Shown: positions 1-10,949 of the stretch, in pieces | How the letters are laid out: every line of letters begins with the position of its first letter | Position numbering within the stretch: the stretch's first letter is position 1 | NCBI GenBank assembly: GCA_037178975.1 | Contig: JASJZH010000006.1 | Coordinates: 9,548,001-9,612,000 of the forward strand | Origin: Oscheius tipulae | Taxonomy: Eukaryota > Nematoda > Chromadorea > Rhabditida > Rhabditidae | Length of the DNA: 64,000 nt | Reading direction: 5' to 3' | Notes under the pieces: generated by a model | The model's input: the letters and a program-made list of their open reading frames with translations, nothing else | What the model was told of the DNA's origin: nothing | The model's database searches: none | Position numbers and translations under genes: made by a program

Positions 1-1310
1 CCGTGTATTCTTGAGCGGATACCAGGGATATCAAAAACGCGAAGAATAACAGCATAGAATAAAGAGAATGCTCTGCCAGCGGCAAGAAATTCCATTAACG
101 GGGTACTCATACCGAGCGCAATTGGAGGCAAAGAATCAAACTATACTGCTTGTGAATCATTCAATATAATAGGCTTAAAGCACAATCGAACTATGGAGAT
201 GCTCCAACTACCATTTAAACGCATACCAACGAATGCTTTGCAATTCCAAAGTTATTCTGTTTGTTTAGTTTGACATAGTCTCGACCTCTGGGCAAATTTT
301 TCTCATTTTTCTGACACTTGAAACAGAGACAAAGTTGCAACAAAATACATGATTTCTCTAGGTAGTGTCCTAGACAAATAACGAAAACTGTGAGCAATTC
401 CTGAGAATCAAGCGATTTTCTGTAACCCACGAACGTGGGTATGGAATGTCATTTATGCAAAAGAATAAAGTAACAATGGAATGATCTGTACCGACCATAG
501 AGAATTTGTTGTTTTAATAGACATTTAAATGCTAACAGCAGATGTTTCAAAAATCGAAGGGACGTTAGAAACTGAATCAAAAAGAGGCATTGTAGAAGAG
601 TTAACGAAAGTGTAGAGCTTTGAGAGAAAGAAGTAGTCAAGGTAGCCAGTGGTTCTACGCAGTTTTGTCCTAAACCTTCAGGATAGCTAACAAATCGCTC
701 CAGGTCCTTGTCACAAGATTAGCCTTCATCAGTATCACTGAAAAAAAATTTATAAAAAAAAACTAAATTTTCAGTATAGAGCGCACATCGCATTTTAGAA
801 ATTATCCACAAAACACAAAATTATAGGACCACTCAGTTTAGGGGAGTGACTCATAATAGGATACGAAGCATAAGTCGTCGAGATCATATTATTCAATAAC
901 TGTAGGCAGTTGTCTTTCAAGCTTGGAATCAAGGTTTTTGTCGCAAAGATATGTGTTGCTTGCTTTTACTCAATTTGTGAGAAACTTTTTTTTTATTTCG
1001 CATGGTGTTTTCCTATTCAGTCCATATGCCACGAAAAAAGACAATGTCTTGAGATTGGTTCTAACTACTTGAATACTTCCAATTATTTTAATTTTCGGTA
1101 ACGGAAAGTCTTGATCATCCACTTCGCGAGCAATGACGACTTCATAGACCTGTTCACAGCCTTCCAGTTGTTTCAAAGTAAAAAGAGATGAAAAACTACA
1201 GTCTAAAAAGTGTAAACAATAGTTGTATGAAAATCGAAAAAAATCTACCTCCCTCTTCCTGTACATTCCGTGTACTCTTGAAAAATCATTAGGGATAAGA
1301 AAGAAAATAT
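1..1310 (-). pseudogene. IRLD (receptor L-domain) exon relics
   Basis: Read on the minus strand, this stretch holds several exon pieces homologous to the IRLD gene at 5615-10112. At about 1310-1255 there is the tail of a 'B' exon ending in QEEGG and a GTAGAT donor. At 1204-1000 there is a nearly intact 'C' exon with DCSF, LEGC and TNLKTLSFF. Near 955-905 an 'A' exon start reads NTYLCDKNLD. At about 735-650 a second 'A' exon start reads DKDLERFVS but has lost one base near its CD codons, shifting the frame. Positions 1-25 resemble 1264-1290, so another copy probably continues off the left edge. I see no start codon, signal peptide or continuous model, so this is best read as a decayed copy or the remains of several. 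Confidence 0.65.
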
Positions 1311-1839
1311 TAGAATCATCCTATGGGAAAGAACAATATAGTTTGGTTGAACTACTGGAAAATTTTGTTAACTGGAGTAATTTGGTACTGTGTGTTTGCT
1401 TATTCACTTGCTGATATGCTTAATCATATTACACCGTGAGCAAGAAATTCAAGTGAGACTGATCATGCACAAGATACTCGTTTGATTTGAACAAAAATTG
1501 ATCTTCTTTGCAAATGGCTGACTAGCACAGAGATGACCGTTCAAATTTTACTAAAACATGACGGCCAATAGACAAGGTCTTAGGGCAGAAAAGCAAAAAG
1601 CTGATGAAACAAGTGAGACAAGAAAAGAAAATGCTTATATGTCAGATTTGTGTGTATTGAAATGGATCCCTTTTTTACTGAAAAAAATACGTATCTTACT
1701 GTGCTTCAGCTTCAGTGTTTTATTACCAACTGTTTATTCACGTGAACATATGTAGTAACAACAAAACAAATTAACAGGTCAGTACAGAGCATAGTTTGCC
1801 TGTTATTTTGGTCGGGCTTTCGAAGTCGTAGTATTTACA

Positions 1840-1955
1840 CTTTTTAGACTGTAGTTTTTCATCTCTTCCTACTTTGAAGCAGCTGGAAGGCTGTGAACGG
1901 GTCTATGAAGTCGTCTTTGCTCGCGAAGTGGATGATCAAGGCTTTGCACCATATT
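1840..1955 (+). pseudogene. Inverted copy of an IRLD C exon fragment
   Basis: About 105 bases match the minus-strand IRLD C exon at 1108-1212 with few differences, but in the opposite orientation. The conserved residues include LKQLEGCE, VYEVV and AREVDDQ. The match begins just before the exon's acceptor and stops abruptly after the VDDQ codons. The two copies are about 650 bases apart and form an inverted repeat. No gene model can be built on the plus strand here. Confidence 0.7.
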
Positions 1956-2480
1956 ATCTCCAAATCTGCTTCTTCCAGTTTGTTATTGTCCCGAATATCA
2001 ATCTTCTTTGCCGTTAAAAGGAATATTTTGACAAATATCTAGTTTATTTTTTACCAGCTCTATTTTTTGCATTGTTCACCAGCTCTGTTGATTGTCACAA
2101 CCCTTTTCCAATGAATTGTATCTGAAATTTTTTTATATCTGAAAGTATTGAAAACCAAACTTTTTAATATTTTTTGCAGGGTAAAAACATTTGAAGGAGA
2201 GTATTATGAATATGTTCTCCGCGTGACTAATGATTTTCATCAACTACAGATCCTATAATGGTTAGCGAAGAAATCGGATCAAACTACAATAAATGCGGAG
2301 AACATTCAATTTGGATAATGAAACTAAAGACGCGATTCTGATCAGTTTAAGAACATTGCATTTGTATTTAATCTTTCAGTTTGGCTTATGGTAAGTCAAA
2401 CTACAAACATATCTGTTGATAGTGAGTCACTGAACTCAATTTGCGCTCAGGTGAATTACACGTACTTGTCACAGAGATAA
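1956..2480. other. No gene seen
   Basis: AT-rich sequence with only short open frames. I see no recognisable exon or RNA gene. Confidence 0.4.
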
Positions 2481-2481
2481 G

Positions 2482-2553
2482 GACAAAATATATTGAACTC
2501 GGAACCTCTTCACTGCAGATCCGATGCTCTACCCACTGAGCTCCGGGCCCTCC
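2482..2553 (-). pseudogene. Decayed tRNA-Cys-like sequence
   Basis: On the minus strand the D-arm region reads AGCTCAGTGGGTAGAGC, close to an A box. It is followed by a CTGCAG loop that would carry anticodon GCA, then AAGAGGTTCC and a weak B box (GAGTTCAAT). The order and spacing are those of tRNA-Cys(GCA). The anticodon stem pairs poorly, the B box departs from GTTCGAATC, and the 3' sequence cannot pair with the 5' acceptor strand. It is therefore a tRNA pseudogene or the head of an old SINE, not a working tRNA. Confidence 0.55.
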
Positions 2554-2811
2554 TGGCACTTCATTCATTGCGCTAGCTTATAGAACATGACCTCCTACGC
2601 AACAGATGTCAAAGAATAACAGGATTTTGAGAACATTATAAGCACCACAACTCAAATTATGCCAAACTGGATTCATTTTTGGATGATTCTGAATTGCGAC
2701 ACGAGCGCAGACAATGAAATCCTTGTCTCAGGGTCTAACGATCACAAAGTGATATGAACTGTGCCCCGACGAAATTTTTTTAAATCAAAAAGCACAAAAA
2801 GCAAAATCATG

Positions 2812-4004
2812 TTACATTTTATTCTCGGAAATATCAGATAGTTTAGAGACAACAATCGTGTTTTCTTCTCTTTGTGCAGTTTTTCGTATGTTGCCAGTTG
2901 TCCAAAAGCTGATGTAGGCTCTTCTTAAACGCCTGTAATTAGAAGTCACATTGAAAATACAACACAAACTCGTTGAAGATGAGGTAGACTAGAGCGCTGG
3001 CCACTAATCCAGATCGATATAGAAGATTCTGTGCATAGAACTCGAGATCTCTTTCATTGAACTCGAATATGCGAAGAAAGTCCGAGAGCCCGATACACAA
3101 GAACGTTCCAATAAATGCTTCCATCGTCAGTTTCCATTCTCTACGAATGTTCACTTCTTTTCTCTACGAAATAGTGGTTAACCAAAAAAAAAGAAAACCA
3201 ACTCGTTTGAACATATAAAGTAGTAGTAAGACGTACATTGCGAGTGTTAAAATGGACGTAGATAAAAGAATTGGAGGTCTGAGCAAATCAATCACTAAAC
3301 ATTTCAATTTTAAGAAAGGAAAGATATTACCTTCAGAGAACTTTCTGAAAGCAGTTGTTGTCGCACGCGAATACTCGGGTATTCTGTACCGATCAGAAGT
3401 GTATTTTGTTGAATAGATAAAGTTGTCAATGAGATATTGTCCAAAGATAAGAAGATACATTGCGACATAAATGACACCATGGTTGAAGACGCGCCAGTGG
3501 GACAAAGCAACGGTAGCAAAGCGATTATAGCCCAGAATAAAGTTGAATAACTGAGCTGCATCCCACAGAGTCTGATAGAACTTTTTGAATATTTCGAATG
3601 AAACATATGCGGTAAAATCGATCACATTTATGCCATATATAGAGATAGGATCCATTAGGAGTACGCAACATTCGATAAGACTTAGGACGAACATGATTTT
3701 GAAAGTTTTCTGAGCGCAAAACTCTTTGTTGAAGCCAAATATCTAGAAAACGAATAAATTTTCTTGTATTTTTCATTACCAAGGCAAGAGGGAAGTGTAT
3801 GATGAAAAATTGAACGTCAATGAAAATATACGCGTATTGTTGAGACATAGATAGGAAGGAATATTTTGTAGCCGTAGGTGATAAAATCTTAAATGCCATT
3901 CTAGATGGTACCGAAATGACTTACAGAGTATATAGGGATGCATAAAATGACCACCGTAATAATAAGGATATATCGGAGGATTCGAAAGAATAGACGAGTG
4001 TCAT
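2812..4004 (-). CDS. Nematode seven-transmembrane chemoreceptor (serpentine receptor)
   Basis: Putative G-protein-coupled chemosensory receptor of the nematode serpentine superfamily; I cannot place it in a named subfamily with confidence. Six exons join in frame (4004-3925, 3900-3780, 3742-3331, 3294-3203, 3163-2970, 2932-2812) to give 339 residues, a normal length. The introns are 24-41 bases in most cases, and each has GT and AG ends. The product has about seven hydrophobic segments, a YNRF motif after the third, a basic third loop (KRRKE...RREW), and a C-terminal RLRRAYISFW that resembles the end of helix seven plus the cytoplasmic tail of such receptors. A broken tandem copy follows at 4490-5430 and shares exon structure and sequence, which supports the model. 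The start at 4004 is the first ATG whose frame enters exon 2; the 24-base first intron is unusually short and that junction is the least certain. Confidence 0.7.
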
Positions 4005-4489
4005 TTTCTTCCTGTCCCATTTATGCACAACGAGAAAGCTTGTGTCACCCTTGGCGCAATTAATTTATGCTCCGCGAAACTCATAACATAATCAAAGATT
4101 GTAGCTTGACGTACAAAACATTGCTGCAATCGATTTTTTCTTTTTTGAACCAAACTATACACAATAGGTAGGAAAGACCGAAAGAAAAGACTGCGGACCA
4201 AAAGACCAATGATAAATCTGGTATGAATCAGATAGGAGAAACTTGAGTCTTCTTAGCAATGGGTCTACAAGTAAGTGTATTGTTGATCCGACTAGATCCA
4301 ATAATACAGTGAATTGAATCAGGTAGACAAAAAAAACAACTGAGCGTAGAAAAGTAAAGCATGTAAGCGTTGACGGTTAAACGAAAGTGTCCGGCTTTTT
4401 AACGTTATAAAGCGGAACAATATAACAGCCTTTATTTACAAAAATAATATTAGAGACAATCAAGAAAATTTGCTTTGACCGTTAAGTTG
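4005..4489. other. Spacer between receptor copies
   Basis: AT-rich. It contains only a short minus-strand open frame (4201-4001) that does not join to the receptor in frame. No other feature is seen. Confidence 0.35.
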
Positions 4490-5430
4490 TCATGTTTTCT
4501 TTTTGTATATCGAAGATATTACGACGCTGTTTTCCTCTCTTAGCACAACTTCACAAATGATGCAAATGGTCCAAAAGCTGAGGTATGCTCTTCGGAAACG
4601 TCTGCAAAATTGAAAGTCACTTAGAAAAGTAAATTACAAACTCATTGAAGATCAGATAAACGAGAGAGCTTGCCACCAATCCAATTCAATAAAGGATCTG
4701 TTGAATGAAAAACACGTGCTCTATACTATAGGCCTCGTAAATGCGAAGATAATTCGACAAGCAGAAACATAAAAATGTACCGATGAAAACCTCTATTGTC
4801 AGTTTCCACTCTTTTCGAATGCTTATTTCTTTTCGCTGAAAAAAGTTCGCTCTGTCCGAATATATTTAACCTGTCCTTATACAGAAACAAAATGGCGGAA
4901 AAGGGTAGAGTCAAAAGCGATGAAGTTTAGAGAACAGGTAGTCTGACTGAATCAATAGCTGGAAGTTTATACTGCTATCTTGATTAAAAAAATGCCTCAC
5001 CATCATTGATATTACGTAGTTGTGATTTTAGTAATAAAGTCAAAGTTATCAATAAGGTATTGGGCGAACATTATGTAATACATAAAGGCATAAATGACGC
5101 CATGATTTACCACGCGCCAATTGGATAGCATGAGGGTGACAAAGTGACAGTATGCCAATACGAAGTTCAATCTCTATCTGACTCTCTAAGTCGCATCCCA
5201 GAGAGTCAGATAGAGCTTGTCAGTTATGTATAGCGAATAAAAACTGCTGAGATCGATAAAATATCGAAAAACAACAGAAATAGAATCCAGTAGAAGTACG
5301 GTACATTTAAGTAGACTCAATAGGAACAGGGTTTTGTAGATTTTATGACAGCAAAACTCTTATTAAAGCCAAATATCTGAACATAAAACAGTGTATTGAT
5401 TTACCAAAGCAAGAGGGAAGTGTATTTTTT
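4490..5430 (-). pseudogene. Broken tandem copy of the chemoreceptor
   Basis: This is the upstream paralogue of the gene at 2812-4004, with the same exon order and intron positions from the third exon onward. It carries several lesions. The first two exons are absent or cut off, with similarity fading near 5430. One base is missing near 5362, in the codons matching FNKEFC, which shifts the frame. A 16-base inverted duplication (5172-5215) inserts stop codons after LWDAT. A CGA-to-TGA change near 4706 puts a stop where the intact copy has LLYRSGLV. The last exon (RRFRRAYLSFW) is otherwise preserved. It can no longer encode a receptor, though it may be transcribed. Confidence 0.8.
5172..5215. 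repeat. Perfect 16-base inverted repeat inside the receptor pseudogene
   Basis: The arms 5172-5187 and 5200-5215 are exact reverse complements, separated by 12 bases. One arm is the original coding sequence (LYLTLW region); the other is an inverted copy of it that is absent from the intact paralogue. Confidence 0.9.
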
Positions 5431-5614
5431 CCAATTCCAAACTAATAAACTCTTTTTCATTACCTAGCTTGTCCTACTACCCTTTGCTATGCTTTTACTC
5501 CGATTGTTCAGATAGTAATGAGTTCTTGCGCTTACGTTCAATTCCGAGGAGCTTTCAATCCGATAGAAATCGATGTCTCAAAATAGGAAATTTTTTTTGA
5601 ACCGATACCATTAG

Positions 5615-8600
5615 TCACAAGATCAAACAAATCAGAAGCATAAGATGTCTAAGGAATCCAAATGAGTGTTTGGTCGTTGCTTCCACATCAAGCTCCGGAG
5701 ATTTGGTTGAAGTGGCAGTTGTTGAAAATCCAGAAAGTGAATCAGCGCTTGTCCAAGTTATTTTTACCAAACAGTTGTCTGCTAAATTGCTTGACACACT
5801 AATAAATCGATCCAGATCCTTGTCACATAGATAGGCGTTATTTTTGATCACTAAAAGGACAATACTTTTTTCTTTTTTTCTGATTTATACCTGATTCATT
5901 TCGCTTCCGTCTCCCTTCTGCCATTAGAAAAGACAATGTTTTTAAATTAGTTTCAACTGCTGTGATTTTCCCAATCAATTCAATTTTGGATAAAGGGGTT
6001 TCGAGATCCGTAACATATTTATCAAATTCGGCTTCCCTGACTACCTTACAGTGTTTCAATTGCTTCAAACTGGTGATGATATTATGGTATCCATACCCAT
6101 TCCTTGTTTTACTAAAACTGCAGTCTGTATAATGAGCATTCAAGTTTATACATGTAAAAACAAAGCCTACCTCCTTCTTCCTGCACAAAGAGTTCTTTAG
6201 ATCGAACAGCTTTCCAAACGTTATCCAGAGCAGAATCATTCAAATGGTTATTGTCCATAATGACAATCGTTGGAGCCGTAATTCCCTCTTTAAGCTTGAT
6301 CTCTTGTAGACTTGGATTGTTTGAAATGTTGAAATAGCCAGTGACTAGTTCCAATTTGGGAAAGCTGACTTTCTGTATCAAACTGTTAGTTACGTCTAGA
6401 TTCGTATCTGAAAGAATTTGTTTTAGATAGAAAATGACCAAGGAAATAGGAGAGGTCCTTAGAAAGGCAAAAGTGAACTAACGGTATTCATACCTGCTTT
6501 TCTTAGATTGGGAAACGTCACATCAGCTAGATTAAAGTGTATCCCAAAATAAGGACCCGAAAAAGTCTCCTTGTTCTTCCAGAAAACATTGAAATCAGCC
6601 TCAATAGGAGGTCCAACTAGCTGCAATTTTTCGGTCATTTTAATATGCGCAGCCTCGTTGCAGGCGTGAAAATATTCATATTGAGCGTTTTTCAGGAGAC
6701 ATGGATTTTGTTCAGTGTATTCAAAAATGCCGGATGTGGTAGTTGTTGTCATGGTTGTTTGTCTCGTAGAAAATGTGGGAAGAGGTTTAGGCGTTGTAGA
6801 GACATTCAATGGGGTCAAGCAATTCTTTGCTAAATTGCTTGGACCGCTAACAAATTGATCGAGATTATCGTCACAAAGGAACGAGTTGCTTGTAATGACT
6901 GGAAAATGCAAAAAGTTAAACCCTTCGGTTCAACTCACCTGAGTCGTCGCGATTAATACCTTTTCCCGCTTCGAAAAATGACAATGTTTGAAGATTCGTC
7001 TTGACTACTGTGAGTGTGCCGCTCAGCTCAATTTTTGGGAGTGGGAAATCAAGATCCTCCACTATGTTATCAAATTCCACTTCATGCACTCGTTTACAGC
7101 CCTTCAACTGCCTAAGACTAGTGATATATGAGTTAATGAAGCCACAATCTGAATGTCAAAACTTTCAAAAATGGAGATTAGAAAACATATCTCCTTCTTC
7201 CTGCACAAAAAGGTCTTTAGCTCTAACAGCATTAAATATTTTGTCCAGCTCCAAACCGGTCAATTTGGTGTTGAACTCGATTGAAATCTTCTTTGATGTG
7301 AAACCTTCCTTGAAATTGATCTCAACCAAGTTCTCGTTGCCAATAATGTTCAACTCTTCGGTCACTATTTCCAATTTGGGCAAGCTAAGGTTCCGCAGCG
7401 AGCCAATATTGGTGAAGGAGAGTGTAGTATCTGGAAATTTCATGCATGAACTTACAATGCTATTACAAGAGTCGGGAGAAACATGATCCTGAGACCAAAC
7501 AAGCTATCTATCTTTGCCACCATCTACCAGCCCTGCTTTGTGTTACTTTCATTGACATCTGTCTTTGACATCTCTTCCAATTTGCCCCTTTTGTCGTCGT
7601 CTTCGTTTTATCGTGTCGTCATCCTGTCTTCGTGTTGATCGTCGTTGTTCAGACTTCACCGTCATCATAATCGTCGTCATAGTCGTCCTGTCTTCGTCTT
7701 CCCGCCGTTGTCGTCGTCACGGTCCTCATTGTTGTCGTAATCGCGTAACCGTGTCGCCACCATCATCATCGTTGTTGTCGTCATCATCATCATCATCGTC
7801 GTCTTGGTGGTCGTTGTCGTTGTAGCCACTTGTGAATTTTACAGGATGGTGCGGCATTGTTAGAATTTTGTCTCCTCCTCTACCCTATCTGTTAGTTCCT
7901 GATTAGCAGATAGGATAGATTCAGATTTCTCAAAACATAAGTAATTTTCTCAATACTGCAACTATTTTTTAAAAAGAATACCAACCTGCTTTTCTGAGCG
8001 CTGGAAAGTTCATTTCTTCTATGTCACAGTGAAATCCAAAGTAAGGCCCAGAAATAGTTTCTTTATTCTTCCAAAAAGCATTGAAATTATTTGGATCTCC
8101 AAAGATAGTCAGAATATTGTATAGCTCTGTCGATTTAATATGGGCTGCTTCTTTGCAGGTTATAAATTCGTCGTGATCATAGTTGGTCACTACACAAGGA
8201 TTATCTTCAGTATATACAGGCCGAAAAGTTCCATTGCAGTTACTGAGGACGTCATCACTCCAAAAAGTTAGCGATAGGAGATTTTTATCACAAAGATATG
8301 TGTTATTTTTGAGTTCAAAAAAGAGGTGATTGTTATCTCGCTAAAAAAAAGAGTACTTGATGTCATTTTGTCGAAATATGCGTTTGGCATGAAAAAGGAC
8401 AGCGTTCGTATATTAGTGTTAAGCGCATATATAGATCCACTCAGTATCATTTGCGAAATAGGATAATCGAGATCTTCTACATGCTCAGCAAATCTCACAT
8501 CGCGGACAGTTTTGCAGCCCTCAAACTCTTTCAGAGACGTGATTTCTCGAGGGAAACTACAGTCTAAAAATATCGGCGTCAAATCGGAAGAAATAAAACA

Positions 8601-10112
8601 GCCGGTATACCTCCAACTTCTTGTAATTCTATTCGATCAGCACCGGAGTAATTTCGAAATTTGTCCAATACGGTCGCTGTTAGCTTGCTATTATCCTTAA
8701 TCCAAATACCGCTGATAATCGTACCATTTTTGACATTGATCTCAGTGAGTTTGACGTTATCAGAGATGCATATTCTGTTCAGAAACTCGGTTTTAGGAAA
8801 GCTTATACTCTTTACTAAACTACGTACCAGAGACAAAGTTGAGTCTGGAAAACATTAATTACGAGAAAAACGTCACAAAACGAACTTGCTTTTCGTAGTT
8901 TGGAAAAAGAAAGATTTGCAAAATCGAGTGAAAATTCAAAATCATGCCCTGCAATTGTTTCCTTGTTCTTCCAATAGTTATTGAAGGCTGTCTCTTTCCA
9001 AGATGATGAAAAGGTGATCACTTCCATTGCTTTGATATGGGAGGCATCTTTACACTGCTTTGAAATTGCCATTTCCGAATTCCTCAATAAACATGGATTT
9101 GTTTCCGTGTATTTTCCAGGAAACTCAGTTGGCGCGACTTTGCAATTGCTCTTCAATTTGTCTGGATTCGAGACAAATCTGTCGAGATTGTCATCACAGA
9201 GATACGCGTTATTTATAAGTTCTAAATATGTTTCACAAATGTTTAAGTGAGTGAAGGATACCTGACTCCCACTCACTGTGTTCAGCACCTAACACGAAGA
9301 AAGATAACGTTCGTAGATTGGTGTTGATAGCATAAATTTTTCCATTTAGTATTATCTGCGGAACAGGATAATCGAGATCATTCACTAATTTAGCGAATAC
9401 CACATAGCTGACTTTTTTGCAGCCTTCAAATTGCTTCAAAGAAGCGACCTCTGGTAAGATACGGCAGTCTGAAAAGTTTTGACGCTTCGTTCAGTGTTGT
9501 TTTGTATGAGTTTATCCCTTCTTCATCGTCCCTCAACGCCTCTCTTAATCAGAGCTTTCTTACCTCCTTCTTCTTGTAAATCGAATACCTGGGCATTTAC
9601 AACAGCTCGAACTTTGTCCAAGTCAGCCAGCTTGATATTGTTGTTTTCCATCATAGTAAATTTGTTTGTAAGTAAGCCTTCTTTAAAGTTCATCTCGGTC
9701 AGATTGGCATTAAAGGAAACATCAATTTTTGTAGCATACTGCAGTTTAGGCAGCGTTACTTTTTCCAAGGAGCTGACCGAAATAAAAAAAGAAGCATCTA
9801 AAAATGTTGTCAGAAAAAGTAAGCCAAACCTGCTCTTCTCAGTACGGGCAAATGAAGAACGGAAAAAGGGACAGAAAACTCAAACTTGGGTCCAGAAATA
9901 GTTTCTTTATTTTTCCAATAATCGTTGAATATGTCTTCCACCGTGTTGCCACGGAACTTGATGGCATATATGGCTTTAATATTGGCGGCTTCTTTGCACA
10001 CTGTGACAACCTTCGCAAAATCTACTTCGTAGACAATACAAGGGTCATCTTCCGTGTACTCTATGTTTTGAGCAAAAGCGATTGAAAAGATATAGAAAGG
10101 AATCACTAGCAT
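5615..10112 (-). CDS. IRLD protein: four tandem receptor L-domain units, membrane-anchored
   Basis: Secreted or cell-surface protein of the nematode insulin/EGF-receptor L-domain-like family; ligand unknown. Thirteen exons: 10112-9830 (signal peptide, then unit 1), 9797-9564, 9468-9262, 9221-8886, 8844-8611, 8563-8357, 8315-7986, 7430-7191, 7148-6939, 6898-6494, 6407-6171, 6124-5891, 5850-5615. The full join would be 1130 residues. Each unit is built of an A exon (LCD.NLDRFV, NPC, FW-NKET-GP, LRKAG), a B exon (D..L, a LeuPro-rich strand, QEEGG) and a C exon (DC.F, L..L.GC, TN..TLSFF). The C terminus (RHLMLLICLIL) is hydrophobic and ends at the stop, which suggests a GPI-anchor signal or tail anchor. 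Every internal boundary has phase 1. In unit 3 the A exon acceptor reads TG instead of AG (8316-8317) and the B exon donor reads AT instead of GT (7189-7190), so these two exons are probably skipped. Skipping stays in frame and leaves 940 residues. Confidence 0.75.
7560..7815. repeat. Trinucleotide-rich tract (CGT/CAT/TCG)
   Basis: Dense imperfect CGT, CAT, TCG and TTG triplets inside the 555-base intron between the unit 3 A and B exons of the IRLD gene. It creates a spurious serine-rich open frame on the plus strand. Confidence 0.8.
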
Positions 10113-10359
10113 GTAATTAAGGACAATATGATAATATTCAGAGTATGAGTGAAAACTTCATTAATCGGGGGTCAGATTGATTTCTCCGCGTGTCAATTAC
10201 GACCAACTTATCGCTGCCATGATCTAAAGTCTAGAAGTTGACCAAATAGGAGATTGTTCTTGAAGACAATATTGGCTGTAAACGGTAACAATCGGTAATG
10301 TTTGTCCATATAAGAATGTAAAGCAATAACAGAAGTGTTAAAACAGAATACCAGCTGAT

Positions 10360-10735
10360 AACAGGAGGCTTCGCCGCTTCCTTAGTAACAGAAGCACAGT
10401 TGAATTGTCTCCTTGTCTCTTATCACGAAATGACTTGTCAGATTTTTTAGATATTAGTGTTGCCAGGCTATTGTGCGGACACCGTTATAGACAAATGGAC
10501 GGATACCACTGCGCTTTAGTAAAGAAAGACCAGCTGCCGGCGGCAGCTTCGCAGCCCTTTGGCCTTTGCTTGTCAGCTTTTTTGGGTATTAGTGTTGACA
10601 TGCAATTGTGCGGACACTATGACAGACGGACGGATAAAGACGTCTTCGACGGCTTCGCCGTTCTTTTGCCATCAGTTTATATTGGCGGCTGCGCCGCTTC
10701 GTAGTTAGAGAGATCTCCCAGTGGCTTCACTGTGA
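10360..10735. repeat. Dispersed repeat with GCGGCTTCGCCGC hairpins
   Basis: Two head-to-tail degenerate units share 'tattagtgttg', 'attgtgcggacac' and a GACGGACGGAT-type tract, separated by 'gcagcttcgcagcc'. Short GC-rich hairpins (ggcggctgcgccgc, ggcttcgccg) recur. The same element occurs at about 21480-21740, with the order of segments preserved. It has no coding capacity that I recognise and may be a non-autonomous element. Confidence 0.65.
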
Positions 10736-10852
10736 AAAAAGCCAAGTTCTAAAGCGCACCCAAAGTTGACTTGTCAACCAATTTAGGCAATAACTGTTTT
10801 TGAACAACAAAACTTTTGGACAACTAATTGGCTCGCTTCTGTTTCGTGGCCA

Positions 10853-10900
10853 CGGACAAACAAACAAACAAACAAACAAACAGACAAACAAAGAAACAGA
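10853..10900. repeat. (ACAA)n tetranucleotide run
   Basis: A near-perfect run of ACAA units, followed by 'agaaacagagtccgccacagaa'. A related block at 11980-12035 (aaacaaagaaacaaataaacagagtccgtcagagaa) shows that the run belongs to a larger repeated segment. Confidence 0.85.
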
Positions 10901-10949
10901 GTCCGCCACAGAAACCATCGCGCTTTAGATAGTAGAGATATTGAGAAAA

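Noticed and set aside
7565-7825. Serine-rich plus-strand open frame of 86 codons
   Set aside because: It is a by-product of a trinucleotide-rich tract inside an IRLD intron.
8342-8357. A 16-base GT..TTTAG intron restoring splicing of IRLD unit 3
   Set aside because: Far below a workable intron length, and the resulting frame reaches a stop.
10405-10704. Plus-strand open frame of 99 codons
   Set aside because: Lies wholly inside a dispersed repeat and has no recognisable domain.
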